Below, one piece after another: positions 1 through 6,271 of a DNA stretch of 7,157 nt. The stretch is from CAXSEA01 sp964235675 (GTDB lineage Bacteria > Armatimonadota > Armatimonadia > Armatimonadales > Capsulimonadaceae): NCBI GenBank assembly GCA_964235675.1, contig CAXSEA010000191.1, positions 1-7,157 on the forward strand, read 5' to 3'. Within the stretch, counting starts at the first letter, position 1; every line of letters begins with the position of its first letter. The notes beneath the pieces are model-generated. The model saw only the letters and a list, made by a program, of their open reading frames with translations, was not told the origin of the DNA and searched no databases. A program made the position numbers and the translations under genes.

Positions 1-1031
1 GCGTCGATATCGATGCCGCCAACTCCGCCGTGGCGCGGATGAAGGCGCATATCGGTTCCACCCGACGGCCCGGCGTGCTGTCTCGCAGCGCCGGCAACTT
101 CGGCGGCATGTTCTCACTGGGAGCGGCGGCGCGGGGCATGCGCGAGCCGGTGCTGGTCAGCAGCATCGACGGCGTCGGCACCAAGCTCAAGCTGGCGTTC
201 CGCACCGGGCGTCATGCGTCGGTGGCGGGCGATCTAGTCAACCACTGCGTCAACGACATTTTAGTGCAGGGCGCGCGCCCACTCTTTTTCCTGGATTACT
301 ATGCTACCGGCAAACTCGATCCCGAAGTCGCCGTGGAGGTGGTCGCCGGTCTGAGCGCCGCCTGCCGCGCCGCCGAATGCACCCTGATCGGCGGCGAAAC
401 CGCCGAAATGCCCGGCCTCTACGCAGGCGGCGAGTATGATCTCGCCGGTACCATCGTCGGCATCGTCGACCGCGAGTGCCTGGTCACCGGCGACGGCGTC
501 CAAGCCGGCGACATCCTCATCGGCCTGCCGTCCGTCGGCCTGCACACCAACGGCTACGCTCTCGCGCAGCACGCTTTGTTCGAGCAAGCCGGGCGCGAGC
601 TGAAATCACCTGTTTCCGACGATCCCTACACCGGCGGCGAAACTCTGGAGGACGCGCTCCTCGCGCCCCACCGCTGCTACGCCCCCAGCGTTCTGCCCAT
701 ACTGGACGCGATGCCCGCCGCGATTCGGGGCATGGCGCATATCACAGGCGGCGGCCTGCTGGAAAACGTCCCACGCGCGCTTCCCGACGGATTAGCCGCG
801 CGAATCGACCAGAACGCCTGGACGCCGCTGCCGATTTTTGCCGCAATTCAGCAGGCCGGCGATATCAACTCGGCGGAGATGCACCGCGTCTTCAACATGG
901 GAATCGGCTTTGTTCTCGTCGTGGCTCAAGCCGATGCCGAACAAATCCTGCAAAAACTAATCGGCGGCGGCGAAGAAGGTGCAGTCGCGATAGGAACCGT
1001 CGTGCCTGGTTCCGGCGTTATATTGGTATAA
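1..1031 (+). CDS. purM: Phosphoribosylformylglycinamidine cyclo-ligase (AIR synthase), 5'-truncated
   Basis: PurM is a cytosolic enzyme of de novo purine synthesis. It closes FGAM to 5-aminoimidazole ribonucleotide using ATP. The frame is already open at base 3 and reads VDIDAANSAVARMK, which is the conserved PurM N-terminus (GVDIDA). The true start therefore lies just before the window, and the GTG at 30 is an internal codon. Counting residues from that GTG, the family signatures appear in order: FGGMFSL (24-30), the nucleotide-binding SIDGVGTK (45-52), GDLVNHCVNDILVQGA (67-82), FFLDYYA (86-92), LIGGETAEMPGLY (119-131), GLPSVGLHTNGYALA (165-179), HITGGGLLENVPRALP (237-252) and RVFNMGIGFVLVV (286-298). 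The C-terminus is complete, and the total matches the usual length of about 340-350 residues. No key motif is missing. Neighbouring purine genes, if present, would lie upstream of the window. None follows downstream. Confidence 0.97.
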   Translation, partial: VDIDAANSAVARMKAHIGSTRRPGVLSRSAGNFGGMFSLGAAARGMREPVLVSSIDGVGTKLKLAFRTGRHASVAGDLVNHCVNDILVQGARPLFFLDYYATGKLDPEVAVEVVAGLSAACRAAECTLIGGETAEMPGLYAGGEYDLAGTIVGIVDRECLVTGDGVQAGDILIGLPSVGLHTNGYALAQHALFEQAGRELKSPVSDDPYTGGETLEDALLAPHRCYAPSVLPILDAMPAAIRGMAHITGGGLLENVPRALPDGLAARIDQNAWTPLPIFAAIQQAGDINSAEMHRVFNMGIGFVLVVAQADAEQILQKLIGGGEEGAVAIGTVVPGSGVILV

Positions 1032-1055
1032 CCGAAAGAGTTTCGACGCAGGCTT

Positions 1056-1085
1056 TCGACACTGCGCCTACCAAGCCTTTATAGA
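1056..1085 (+). promoter_or_regulatory. Possible sigma-70-type promoter before the zinc-ribbon gene
   Basis: TCGACA (1056-1061, five of six matches to TTGACA) is followed by an 18-base spacer and TATAGA (1080-1085, four of six matches to TATAAT). A start near 1092 would give a leader of about 24 bases before the GTG at 1116. It sits in the 84-base gap after purM. The gap and the hexamers are visible, but promoter activity is inferred. Read-through from purM is an alternative, since no terminator hairpin is evident in the gap. Confidence 0.35.
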
Positions 1086-1102
1086 GTAAGCAGGCTGATG
1101 CT

Positions 1103-1107
1103 GAGGA
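1103..1107 (+). promoter_or_regulatory. Ribosome binding site deciding the GTG start at 1116
   Basis: GAGGA lies eight bases before the GTG codon at 1116. It is the best Shine-Dalgarno match in the gap after purM, so the GTG is preferred over the in-frame ATG at 1158. Confidence 0.6.
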
Positions 1108-1115
1108 TTTGACCT

Positions 1116-1532
1116 GTGGCAATCGACAACAATCCCGATTTTGAACCAGAACTGCTGATGAAGCGCGAGCTGCAGCCGCAGGACGGCGGCGGCGGGAGCG
1201 GCGGAGGCGCTGCGGCTTGGCCTCCACAGCCCGACCCTTACCGCGCGGCTCCAGCCGCGCCCACCGCCGAAATAACTTCTTGCCCGCACTGCAATCGCAA
1301 GCTGCTCAGCAAGCGCAGTATTTTATGCAACTGGTGCGGCAAGCGCATCGACAACGCCGAGTATCTGGAGCGAGCGGCGCAAGAGCGCGCCCAGGAAGAC
1401 GCCCGGATGCGGGAGCAAGTGGACAAGGAACTGCAAGAAACCGCCAAGATGGGCATTATCGGACGCTTGACTCGCCGCAAAAAAGAATTGAAGCGCGAGC
1501 CGAACCTGCTCATCCCTCCGCCCGATCTTTAA
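1116..1532 (+). CDS. Small zinc-ribbon/coiled-coil protein of unknown function
   Basis: I do not recognise a named family. The 138-residue protein has four visible parts. An acidic/polar N-terminus ends in a Gly-rich tract (GGGGSGGG, residues 24-31). A Pro/Ala-rich linker follows (about 32-51). Next comes a treble-clef or zinc-ribbon-like knuckle pair, CPHC (56-59) and CNWC (71-74), with 11 residues between the pairs, so Cys56, Cys59, Cys71 and Cys74 probably bind one zinc. Last is a strongly charged Glu/Arg/Lys helix (about 80-110) that looks like a coiled coil, followed by a basic patch RLTRRKKELKRE (117-128) and a Pro-rich end. There is no signal peptide or membrane segment, so it is probably cytosolic. 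It uses a GTG start with a good Shine-Dalgarno sequence. The gene ends 24 bases before the iron-sulfur carrier gene, so the two are probably co-transcribed. The basic patch could contact nucleic acid or a ribosome, but this is only a guess. Confidence 0.75.
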   Translation: MAIDNNPDFEPELLMKRELQPQDGGGGSGGGAAAWPPQPDPYRAAPAAPTAEITSCPHCNRKLLSKRSILCNWCGKRIDNAEYLERAAQERAQEDARMREQVDKELQETAKMGIIGRLTRRKKELKREPNLLIPPPDL

Positions 1533-1556
1533 CGGCGTATTGGAAACTAAGTTATC

Positions 1557-2000
1557 ATGATTTCACTCACCCCGCCTCCCGTAGCCAAACGCGATATTGT
1601 TAGTCTGCCCACTCCCGAGGTCGATGCCGATCCCGAGCAAATTGTCGAGCCGATGCTGGAAATCACTCCGGCGGCACGAACGCAAATGCGCCGTGTCCTC
1701 AGCCGCCAGCCGGGCCAGGCTGACGCGGCGACCGCCTCGTTCGTGCGCATCGGCGTAAAAGGCGGCGGCTGCTCCGGCCTTTCCTACATGATGGAGCCCG
1801 ACACCCTGTTCGAGCCCGACGACCGCACCTGGGTGATCGAAGAGGGTCTCCGCATCGTCGCCGACGAGCGCAGCTTGCAGTTTATCGCCGGCATGACCAT
1901 CGACTACAGCCTCAAGAACCTGATGGAGGGCGGCTTCACGTACTCCAACCCGAACGCCGCCCGCTCCTGCGGCTGCGGCACCAGCTTTACCCCACGTTGA
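1557..2000 (+). CDS. A-type iron-sulfur cluster carrier, HesB/IscA/ErpA family
   Basis: These proteins bind a [4Fe-4S] or [2Fe-2S] cluster through three conserved cysteines, usually as a homodimer, and pass it to client apo-enzymes in the cytosol. All three cysteines are present: Cys72 in GGGCSGLSY (69-77) and Cys138 and Cys140 in SCGCGTSF (137-144). The other family landmarks are ITPAA (36-40), the strand VRIGVKGGGC (63-72), TIDYSLKNLMEGGF (114-127) and NPNA (131-134). The domain starts near residue 35. The first 33 or so residues are a non-conserved, Pro-rich extension, making the protein 147 residues against a usual 105-120. A second ATG at 1653 (residue 33) would remove exactly that extension. 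Neither start has a strong Shine-Dalgarno; GGAAA at 1542-1546 gives slight support to 1557. IscA, ErpA, SufA or HesB cannot be told apart here, because no isc or suf neighbours are visible. Confidence 0.93.
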   Translation: MISLTPPPVAKRDIVSLPTPEVDADPEQIVEPMLEITPAARTQMRRVLSRQPGQADAATASFVRIGVKGGGCSGLSYMMEPDTLFEPDDRTWVIEEGLRIVADERSLQFIAGMTIDYSLKNLMEGGFTYSNPNAARSCGCGTSFTPR

Positions 2001-2032
2001 AACACATGTAAGTATTAAAGTTGGCTGATATT

Positions 2033-2067
2033 AGCAACCCCCGGCAGGTTATCTGCCGGGGGTTGCT
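2033..2067 (+). terminator. Perfect 15-bp hairpin after the iron-sulfur carrier gene
   Basis: The arm AGCAACCCCCGGCAG (2033-2047) and its exact reverse complement CTGCCGGGGGTTGCT (2053-2067) flank a 5-base loop, GTTAT. The stem is long and GC-rich and sits 32 bases after the stop at 2000, before the next promoter. This position fits a transcription terminator. The run of Ts after it is short (TTT at 2067-2069), so it is not a strong canonical intrinsic terminator. It could also act as a 3'-end stabilising structure. Confidence 0.7.
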
Positions 2068-2107
2068 TTGCGTCTGAGGTTCCTTAACATATTCCGGCGC
2101 TTGCGGC

Positions 2108-2116
2108 TGCTATAAT
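2108..2116 (+). promoter_or_regulatory. Consensus extended -10 promoter of the toxin-antitoxin fusion gene
   Basis: TGC (2108-2110) followed by a perfect TATAAT (2111-2116) forms an extended -10 element. No well-spaced -35 is present: TTAACA at 2084-2089 is 21 bases away, which is too far. Standard spacing puts +1 at about 2123, the A of the ATG start codon, so the transcript is predicted to be leaderless. In agreement, no Shine-Dalgarno sequence precedes this ATG. Confidence 0.75.
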
Positions 2117-2122
2117 ACGCAC

Positions 2123-3154
2123 ATGCCCCTGGAGATATTCTATTTTCGTGATGAGCACGGCCGGAGCGCGGTTCAAGATCTACTCAAAGCGCTCGGCCCC
2201 AAGGCGTTCGCGCGCAGCTTGGCTCAAATCGACCTGCTGGAGTCCGGCGAGCCGCTGCCCGCGAAGCTGGACCAGGCGGCGCGCGACATCGCCGCTAAAG
2301 CGCCTGATTCGGACGCGGAGCAAAACGAGCGTGACCCAGCCTCAGCACCCCCCACGCCAAATTCTCAAGCGCTGCGCTATCTCACCAGCCGCGCCGGACC
2401 TAATCGCGTCCGCTACTACTACGTGCCTGCTCCCGAAAACCGCCTGGTGATCGTGGACGTCGTGGAAGGCAAGAAGCCGCGCAAATCCCATCTCGCCAAA
2501 CTCGCCGGAAGCGTCGCGCAGGCGGGAGCCTTCGAGCAGTCGTCCTCCTTCAAGTCCCACCGCGAGTATGTCGCCGAATCCACTCTCGGCGACTCCGATC
2601 TAGCAGCCCAGTATGCCCGCGCCCGTGAGCGCGCCCAGTTCGCTCTGGCGCTGATCCAGCTCCGGGAAGCGGCAAACTACACGCCGGAATCGCTCGCCGA
2701 GCGCACGGGCATCAGCCGGGAGCGTATTCTCAGCGTGGAGCGGGGCCACGTGCCCAAGCTTTCCACCCTCCGCCGCCTCGTCGACGCGCTCGATGCCCAA
2801 GTCATCATTTCACCTGGAAGCGGACTATCTGTCGAGCCGGTTCGCCCTGGAACAGCGCCCGAAGGCAAGCCGCCAACGCAGGCGGTACCGGACGCTCAAC
2901 CGAAAGTGGCAAAGGCCAATGCCCGTTCCGCCGCGCCGAAGCAGCTGCCCGCCAGCAAAGCCGCGCCGCCCAAGCCGAACGCCAAAACCAGAACCGCCGC
3001 CGCAAAGCCGATTGCCGCTCCCGCCGCGACGACGCTAAAAACTCGCAAAGCCGCGCCGCGCTCTCGTCCGGAAACCGACGGCAGCGCAGATTCCGTTGCT
3101 GGAACGGACGTTTCCCCCAGCAGCGCGCCGACGACGAATACGACCGGTAGCTAG
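2123..3154 (+). CDS. Fused HigB/Gp49-like toxin and HigA-like XRE antitoxin with low-complexity basic tail
   Basis: This is a single 343-residue frame with three parts. Residues 1-137 resemble the phage-derived Gp49/HigB toxin family of the RelE superfamily. The N-terminal strand and helix are IFYFRDEHGRSAVQDLL (5-21), the second helix KAFARSLAQIDLLESG spans about 27-42, and the strand pair RVRYYYV (95-101) and RLVIVDVVEGKKPRKS (107-122) ends in the Lys/Arg-rich turn typical of these ribosome-dependent mRNA nucleases. A polar insert (about 50-83) separates the helices from the sheet. Residues 147-230 resemble HigA: REYVAE, DSDLAAQY and a helix-turn-helix, LAERTGISRERILSVERG (191-208), then LSTLRRLVDALDAQVII. 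The rest (about 233-343) is Ala/Pro/Lys/Arg-rich and probably disordered, somewhat like histone H1. Met1 is the only methionine, and the start is supported by the family N-terminus. In known systems higB and higA are separate, co-transcribed genes and HigA represses the promoter. Autorepression of the extended -10 is therefore likely, but it is inferred. Toxicity is unproven; the protein might be purely a regulator. Confidence 0.82.
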   Translation: MPLEIFYFRDEHGRSAVQDLLKALGPKAFARSLAQIDLLESGEPLPAKLDQAARDIAAKAPDSDAEQNERDPASAPPTPNSQALRYLTSRAGPNRVRYYYVPAPENRLVIVDVVEGKKPRKSHLAKLAGSVAQAGAFEQSSSFKSHREYVAESTLGDSDLAAQYARARERAQFALALIQLREAANYTPESLAERTGISRERILSVERGHVPKLSTLRRLVDALDAQVIISPGSGLSVEPVRPGTAPEGKPPTQAVPDAQPKVAKANARSAAPKQLPASKAAPPKPNAKTRTAAAKPIAAPAATTLKTRKAAPRSRPETDGSADSVAGTDVSPSSAPTTNTTGS

Positions 3155-3173
3155 ACATCGTCCCACTGGCCTT

Positions 3174-4838
3174 ATGCCTGATTTCCTCCGCTCTCCAGCG
3201 CGCCGCCGCTACGATATCGTGATTGTCGGCGGTGGCCTCGGCGGCTGCGCTGCGGCGCACGCGGCCACTCAGCTCGGCTGCCGTGTGCTGATGACGGAAG
3301 AAACCGACTGGATCGGCGGCCAGCTTACCTCCCAGGCCGTTCCGCCCGACGAGCACCGCTGGATCGAGGAGTATGGACGCACCGCCTCTTATAGCCGTCT
3401 GCGCCGCCTAATCCGCGCCTACTACCGCGAGCACTACCCGCTCAAGCCGAACGCGCTGTCGAATCCGCTCCTCAACCCAGGCGAGGGCTGGGTGTCCGCG
3501 CTTTGCTGCGAGCCGCGCGTGGCTCTTGCAGCGTTGGAGCAGATGCTTGCCCCCGCGCGGACATCCGGCCTGCTGGAAATCCAAACCCGGTGCAAGGCCG
3601 CCCATGCCGCAACCGGGAATGGAGGCGATACAATCCGATCCATCGTACTGCGCGGATTGAACGATGATTCCGAGTGGGAAGTCGCCGCCGATTACTTCCT
3701 GGACGCCACCGAGCTGGGCGATCTTCTGCCGCTCACGGAAGCCGAGTATGTCACCGGAGCTGAGTCGCGGGAAGAAACCGGCGAGATGCACGCGCCCGAG
3801 GGCGAGGCGCGCCCGGACAACGTCCAGGCTCTCACTTGGTGCCTGCCCGTCGCCTACGACCCGTCGCCCGGCGCGAATCACGTCATCGACCGGCCACCGA
3901 TGTACGATTTCTGGCGCGGCTATGTCCCCAATCTCGCACCTGCTCCCTGGCCCGGCCCGTTGCTTGGTGTGAACTACACCGATCCGTTCACCCTTCAGCC
4001 CCGACGCCTGCCGATCACGCCCCGCGCCGAGTGGCGAGCGCCCGACGCTCCTCCCGACCTGTTTACTTACCGGCGAATCGTCAGCGGCACGCTGCTTGAG
4101 CCGGCGAGCCCGGATTCCGCGCCCGTGCAGGACGTCACCTTAATCAACTGGCCGCAAAACGACTACCTGCTGAAAAACGTCATCGACCAGCCGGATGATT
4201 TCGTGCGCGAAACGTACGACGAGGCAAAGCAGCTCAGTCTCAGCCTCTTATACTGGATGCAAACGGAACTGCCGCATCCGGAAGGGCGGGGTGGGGGCGC
4301 GGGCTACCCTGGCCTTGCGCTTCGCCCCGATTTAACCGGTACGCGCGACGGTTTAGCTATGGCACCTTATATCCGCGAGTCGCGCCGCATTCGCGCCGTA
4401 TTCACCCTGACCGAGGCGCATGTCGGAGCCGAGATGCTGGCGGCGGAAGGCCGCAGCCAGGCGGTGCGATTTGTTGACAGCGTCGGCGTCGGGCACTACC
4501 GCATCGACCTGCATCCGACTACCGGCGGCGACAACTACATCGATATCGAGTCCCGCTCATATCAAATCCCCCTGGGCGCGCTGCTGCCGGTGCGCTTAAA
4601 AAACCTGCTCCCCGCTTGCAAGAACCTGGGAGTCACTCACATCACCAACGGCTGCACCCGCCTACATCCGGTGGAATGGAATATCGGCGAGTCGGCGGGA
4701 TACCTGGCCGCCTGGTGCCTCCGCAGCGGGCATACACCCCATCAGGTGCGGGAAAATGCATCACTGCTGGCAGAATTCCAGCAGCTCATACGCAGCCAAG
4801 GCATTCAAACCGAATGGCCGAGCGCCCACGAGCAGTAG
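3174..4838 (+). CDS. FAD-dependent oxidoreductase (FAD_oxidored type), substrate unknown
   Basis: This is a 554-residue flavoprotein. The N-terminal Rossmann fold is clear: strand YDIVIVGGG with the GGGLGG dinucleotide loop (19-24), then strand RVLMTEE ending in the ribose-binding acid Glu42, then WIGGQLTSQ (46-54), where FAD family members contact the cofactor. Downstream, YFLDATELGDLLPL (174-187) is the second FAD-binding signature (typically a D/G-rich ATG-like motif). The C-terminal segment THITNGCTRLHPVEWNIGES (488-507) closes the FAD site. The middle (about 190-480) is the variable substrate domain, rich in Trp, Tyr and Pro. No signal peptide precedes the Rossmann strand, so the protein is probably cytosolic. 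The ATG at 3174 is chosen because it sits just ahead of the fold. An upstream in-frame start at 3096 would overlap the preceding gene. No Shine-Dalgarno is visible. The gene starts 19 bases after the toxin-antitoxin fusion, so co-transcription is likely. The reaction cannot be named from sequence. Confidence 0.88.
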   Translation: MPDFLRSPARRRYDIVIVGGGLGGCAAAHAATQLGCRVLMTEETDWIGGQLTSQAVPPDEHRWIEEYGRTASYSRLRRLIRAYYREHYPLKPNALSNPLLNPGEGWVSALCCEPRVALAALEQMLAPARTSGLLEIQTRCKAAHAATGNGGDTIRSIVLRGLNDDSEWEVAADYFLDATELGDLLPLTEAEYVTGAESREETGEMHAPEGEARPDNVQALTWCLPVAYDPSPGANHVIDRPPMYDFWRGYVPNLAPAPWPGPLLGVNYTDPFTLQPRRLPITPRAEWRAPDAPPDLFTYRRIVSGTLLEPASPDSAPVQDVTLINWPQNDYLLKNVIDQPDDFVRETYDEAKQLSLSLLYWMQTELPHPEGRGGGAGYPGLALRPDLTGTRDGLAMAPYIRESRRIRAVFTLTEAHVGAEMLAAEGRSQAVRFVDSVGVGHYRIDLHPTTGGDNYIDIESRSYQIPLGALLPVRLKNLLPACKNLGVTHITNGCTRLHPVEWNIGESAGYLAAWCLRSGHTPHQVRENASLLAEFQQLIRSQGIQTEWPSAHEQ

Positions 4839-5089
4839 CAGTAATTCGACGCGCAACGACTACCCCCTAATTTGGCTTAAATCGAAACGGCAAATCCACC
4901 AAGCCTCCAGCAACTCTTACCCTTCCTTTCAGGGAAGGTGGCCAAAGGCTAGATGGGTGGAGCGGTGCCCGAACAAAAGACAGGTAGGAAGGTAACCCAA
5001 AGCCGAACAAGTGAGAAGTTAATTGAAGGCCGAATCGGTGCGCCAAGCAGGTCGTCCAACTTCCACGATCAATAAGCTGCCCGCGTCAA
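4839..5089. other. Non-coding gap between convergent genes
   Basis: These 251 bases separate the stop of the oxidoreductase from the stop of the TolB-like gene on the other strand. Reading frames here are short and unlike any protein I know. Base composition is visibly less GC-rich and more purine-biased on the + strand than in the genes. It contains a small hairpin at 4921-4938 and a loosely recurring CCGAA motif (4969, 5003, 5030). No strong terminator with a T-run is seen for either gene. Confidence 0.6.
4921..4938. repeat. Short inverted repeat, possible bidirectional terminator or dispersed repeat
   Basis: CCTTCC (4921-4926) and GGAAGG (4933-4938) pair around the loop TTTCAG. The stem is only 6 bp and no T-run follows in either direction, so its role in termination is weak. 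The motif, followed by a G-rich GTGG/GGGTGG stretch, resembles the CCCTTTCAGGG-type hairpins that recur between genes in many GC-rich bacteria. One copy alone cannot prove a repeat family. Confidence 0.35.
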
Positions 5090-6262
5090 TTACTTCGTGC
5101 CGGGCAGAGCCGGCGACCAGACGGCGGCGGTGACATTCTCAGCCGCAGTGGTCAGCGCCTTGATCTGCTTGGTCGCCGGGTCGGCCACGAAAAGACCCTG
5201 GCTAGCCGTGCCTGGACCGGCTGGGCCGAGGAAAAGGAACTGCGCTCCCACCGGGGCAAGCTGCGGATCGTGCGCGCTGCCGCCGATAGCCCGCTGCACC
5301 TGAGCGCCCGGCTGCGCGGGCGTGACGGCGAGGCCGTTCGATATCGGCGTGTTCAAGTTGGACAGCCGGGTAATCACGAACATCAGCTGTTTGCCGTCAG
5401 GCGAGAATGTCGGCGCTTGCGGCCCGATAGTGCGCGACGGCGCGGCGGCAATCGGCGTCGAGTAGACCAAGACCCCGCTTTGATCGAAATCGGCGATCCC
5501 CGATAGGTTGATCGGCGTGCCGTTCGGCCCCGACGCTCCCAGCAGCGCCGTGGCGATCTGCTTGCCGTCGGGCGACCAAGCGACGCTCGCCAGCGTCCCG
5601 CCGCCCAGCACCTTCGGCGCGACCGAAGCGTCGGAGGCGTCCACGATCGAGACCACTTGGAGGTCCCCGTCCGGCGTCTGCTGCACGGCGGCGATCTTAT
5701 CCTGCTCGGACGCACCGGTGGACGGCGACCACGCGAATGAGACCACCGGAGCGCGAGTCGCGGCGGACAAGGTCGCCGTGCTCGATGCCGAGACATTGGC
5801 GGTAGTCGGCAAGACGATACCGGTGTGTCCGCCGATCACATTGGCGACGATCAGCTGCCCGCGCGAGATATAGCCGACTGACTGCCCATCCGATGAAAAC
5901 TGCGGCATCAGCTTTTGGTCAGTGCCAAAAGAGATCGCCCGCTGGCTGTCGCCGCTCGCATCCATGACATACACCTGCGGGGTGCCCGTGCGGTCGGAGA
6001 CGAAAGTGATCTGCGTGCCGTCATGCGAGAACGACGGCTGAAGATCGTTCTCCCGCCCGGATGTAATCTGCCGCGTCATACTGCCGTCGGGACGAGCTAG
6101 AAACAGATGCGACTGGCCGGGACTGCCGCGATCAGAGGCAAAGACGATCTCCCCGGCGGTGTTGACGTAAGGATGCCGGTAGACCAGCTTGGGAATCAGC
6201 AAAACCACCACGACAAAGACGGCGATGAGCAGTGCAAAGAGGGCGAAGCGTTTGGCGCGCAA
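5090..6262 (-). CDS. Membrane-anchored TolB-like beta-propeller (PD40 repeat) protein
   Basis: From a TTG start the protein has 390 residues. Arg/Lys at residues 2-5 are followed by a hydrophobic helix (about 7-24, LFALLIAVFVVVVLLIP). This looks like an uncleaved signal anchor, with the rest outside the membrane. The outer part carries WD40-like/PD40 blades as in TolB: FASDRGSPGQSHLFL (41-55), QPSFSHDGTQITFVSDR (75-91), MPQFSSDGQSVGYIS (119-133), SFAWSP (175-180), SVAWSPDGKQIATAL (226-240), APTFSPDGKQLMFVI (283-297) and a final AAVWSP (379-384). Such propellers usually bind partner proteins. No enzymatic residues are evident, and the tol-pal neighbours expected for TolB are absent, so TolB itself is unlikely. 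The start choice rests on AAAGGA nine bases before the TTG. A GTG at 6301 would add 13 residues but has no Shine-Dalgarno. It may belong to the same leftward cluster as the two genes upstream. Confidence 0.82.
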   Translation of the reverse strand: MRAKRFALFALLIAVFVVVVLLIPKLVYRHPYVNTAGEIVFASDRGSPGQSHLFLARPDGSMTRQITSGRENDLQPSFSHDGTQITFVSDRTGTPQVYVMDASGDSQRAISFGTDQKLMPQFSSDGQSVGYISRGQLIVANVIGGHTGIVLPTTANVSASSTATLSAATRAPVVSFAWSPSTGASEQDKIAAVQQTPDGDLQVVSIVDASDASVAPKVLGGGTLASVAWSPDGKQIATALLGASGPNGTPINLSGIADFDQSGVLVYSTPIAAAPSRTIGPQAPTFSPDGKQLMFVITRLSNLNTPISNGLAVTPAQPGAQVQRAIGGSAHDPQLAPVGAQFLFLGPAGPGTASQGLFVADPATKQIKALTTAAENVTAAVWSPALPGTK

Positions 6263-6271
6263 GACTGATGA

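Noticed and set aside
30..32. GTG as the start codon of purM
   Set aside because: The frame stays open upstream to the window edge and encodes the conserved VDIDA segment, so the gene starts outside the window.
2462..2464. Internal GTG that could start a separate antitoxin-only product inside the fusion gene
   Set aside because: It falls inside the predicted toxin sheet (residue 114) with no convincing Shine-Dalgarno, so there is no evidence that it is used.
3096..3173. Upstream ATG giving a 26-residue longer oxidoreductase
   Set aside because: It would overlap the fusion gene by about 60 bases and adds an Arg-rich, non-conserved stretch. The Rossmann strand begins soon after the ATG at 3174.
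4756..4995. A 79-codon open frame running from inside the oxidoreductase gene into the intergenic gap
   Set aside because: It overlaps the end of a clear gene out of frame, has no recognisable domain and no ribosome binding site.
5383..5873. Long open frames on both strands within the TolB-like gene
   Set aside because: These are Arg/Pro/Ser-rich out-of-frame products typical of GC-rich coding DNA, while the PD40 repeats identify the true frame.
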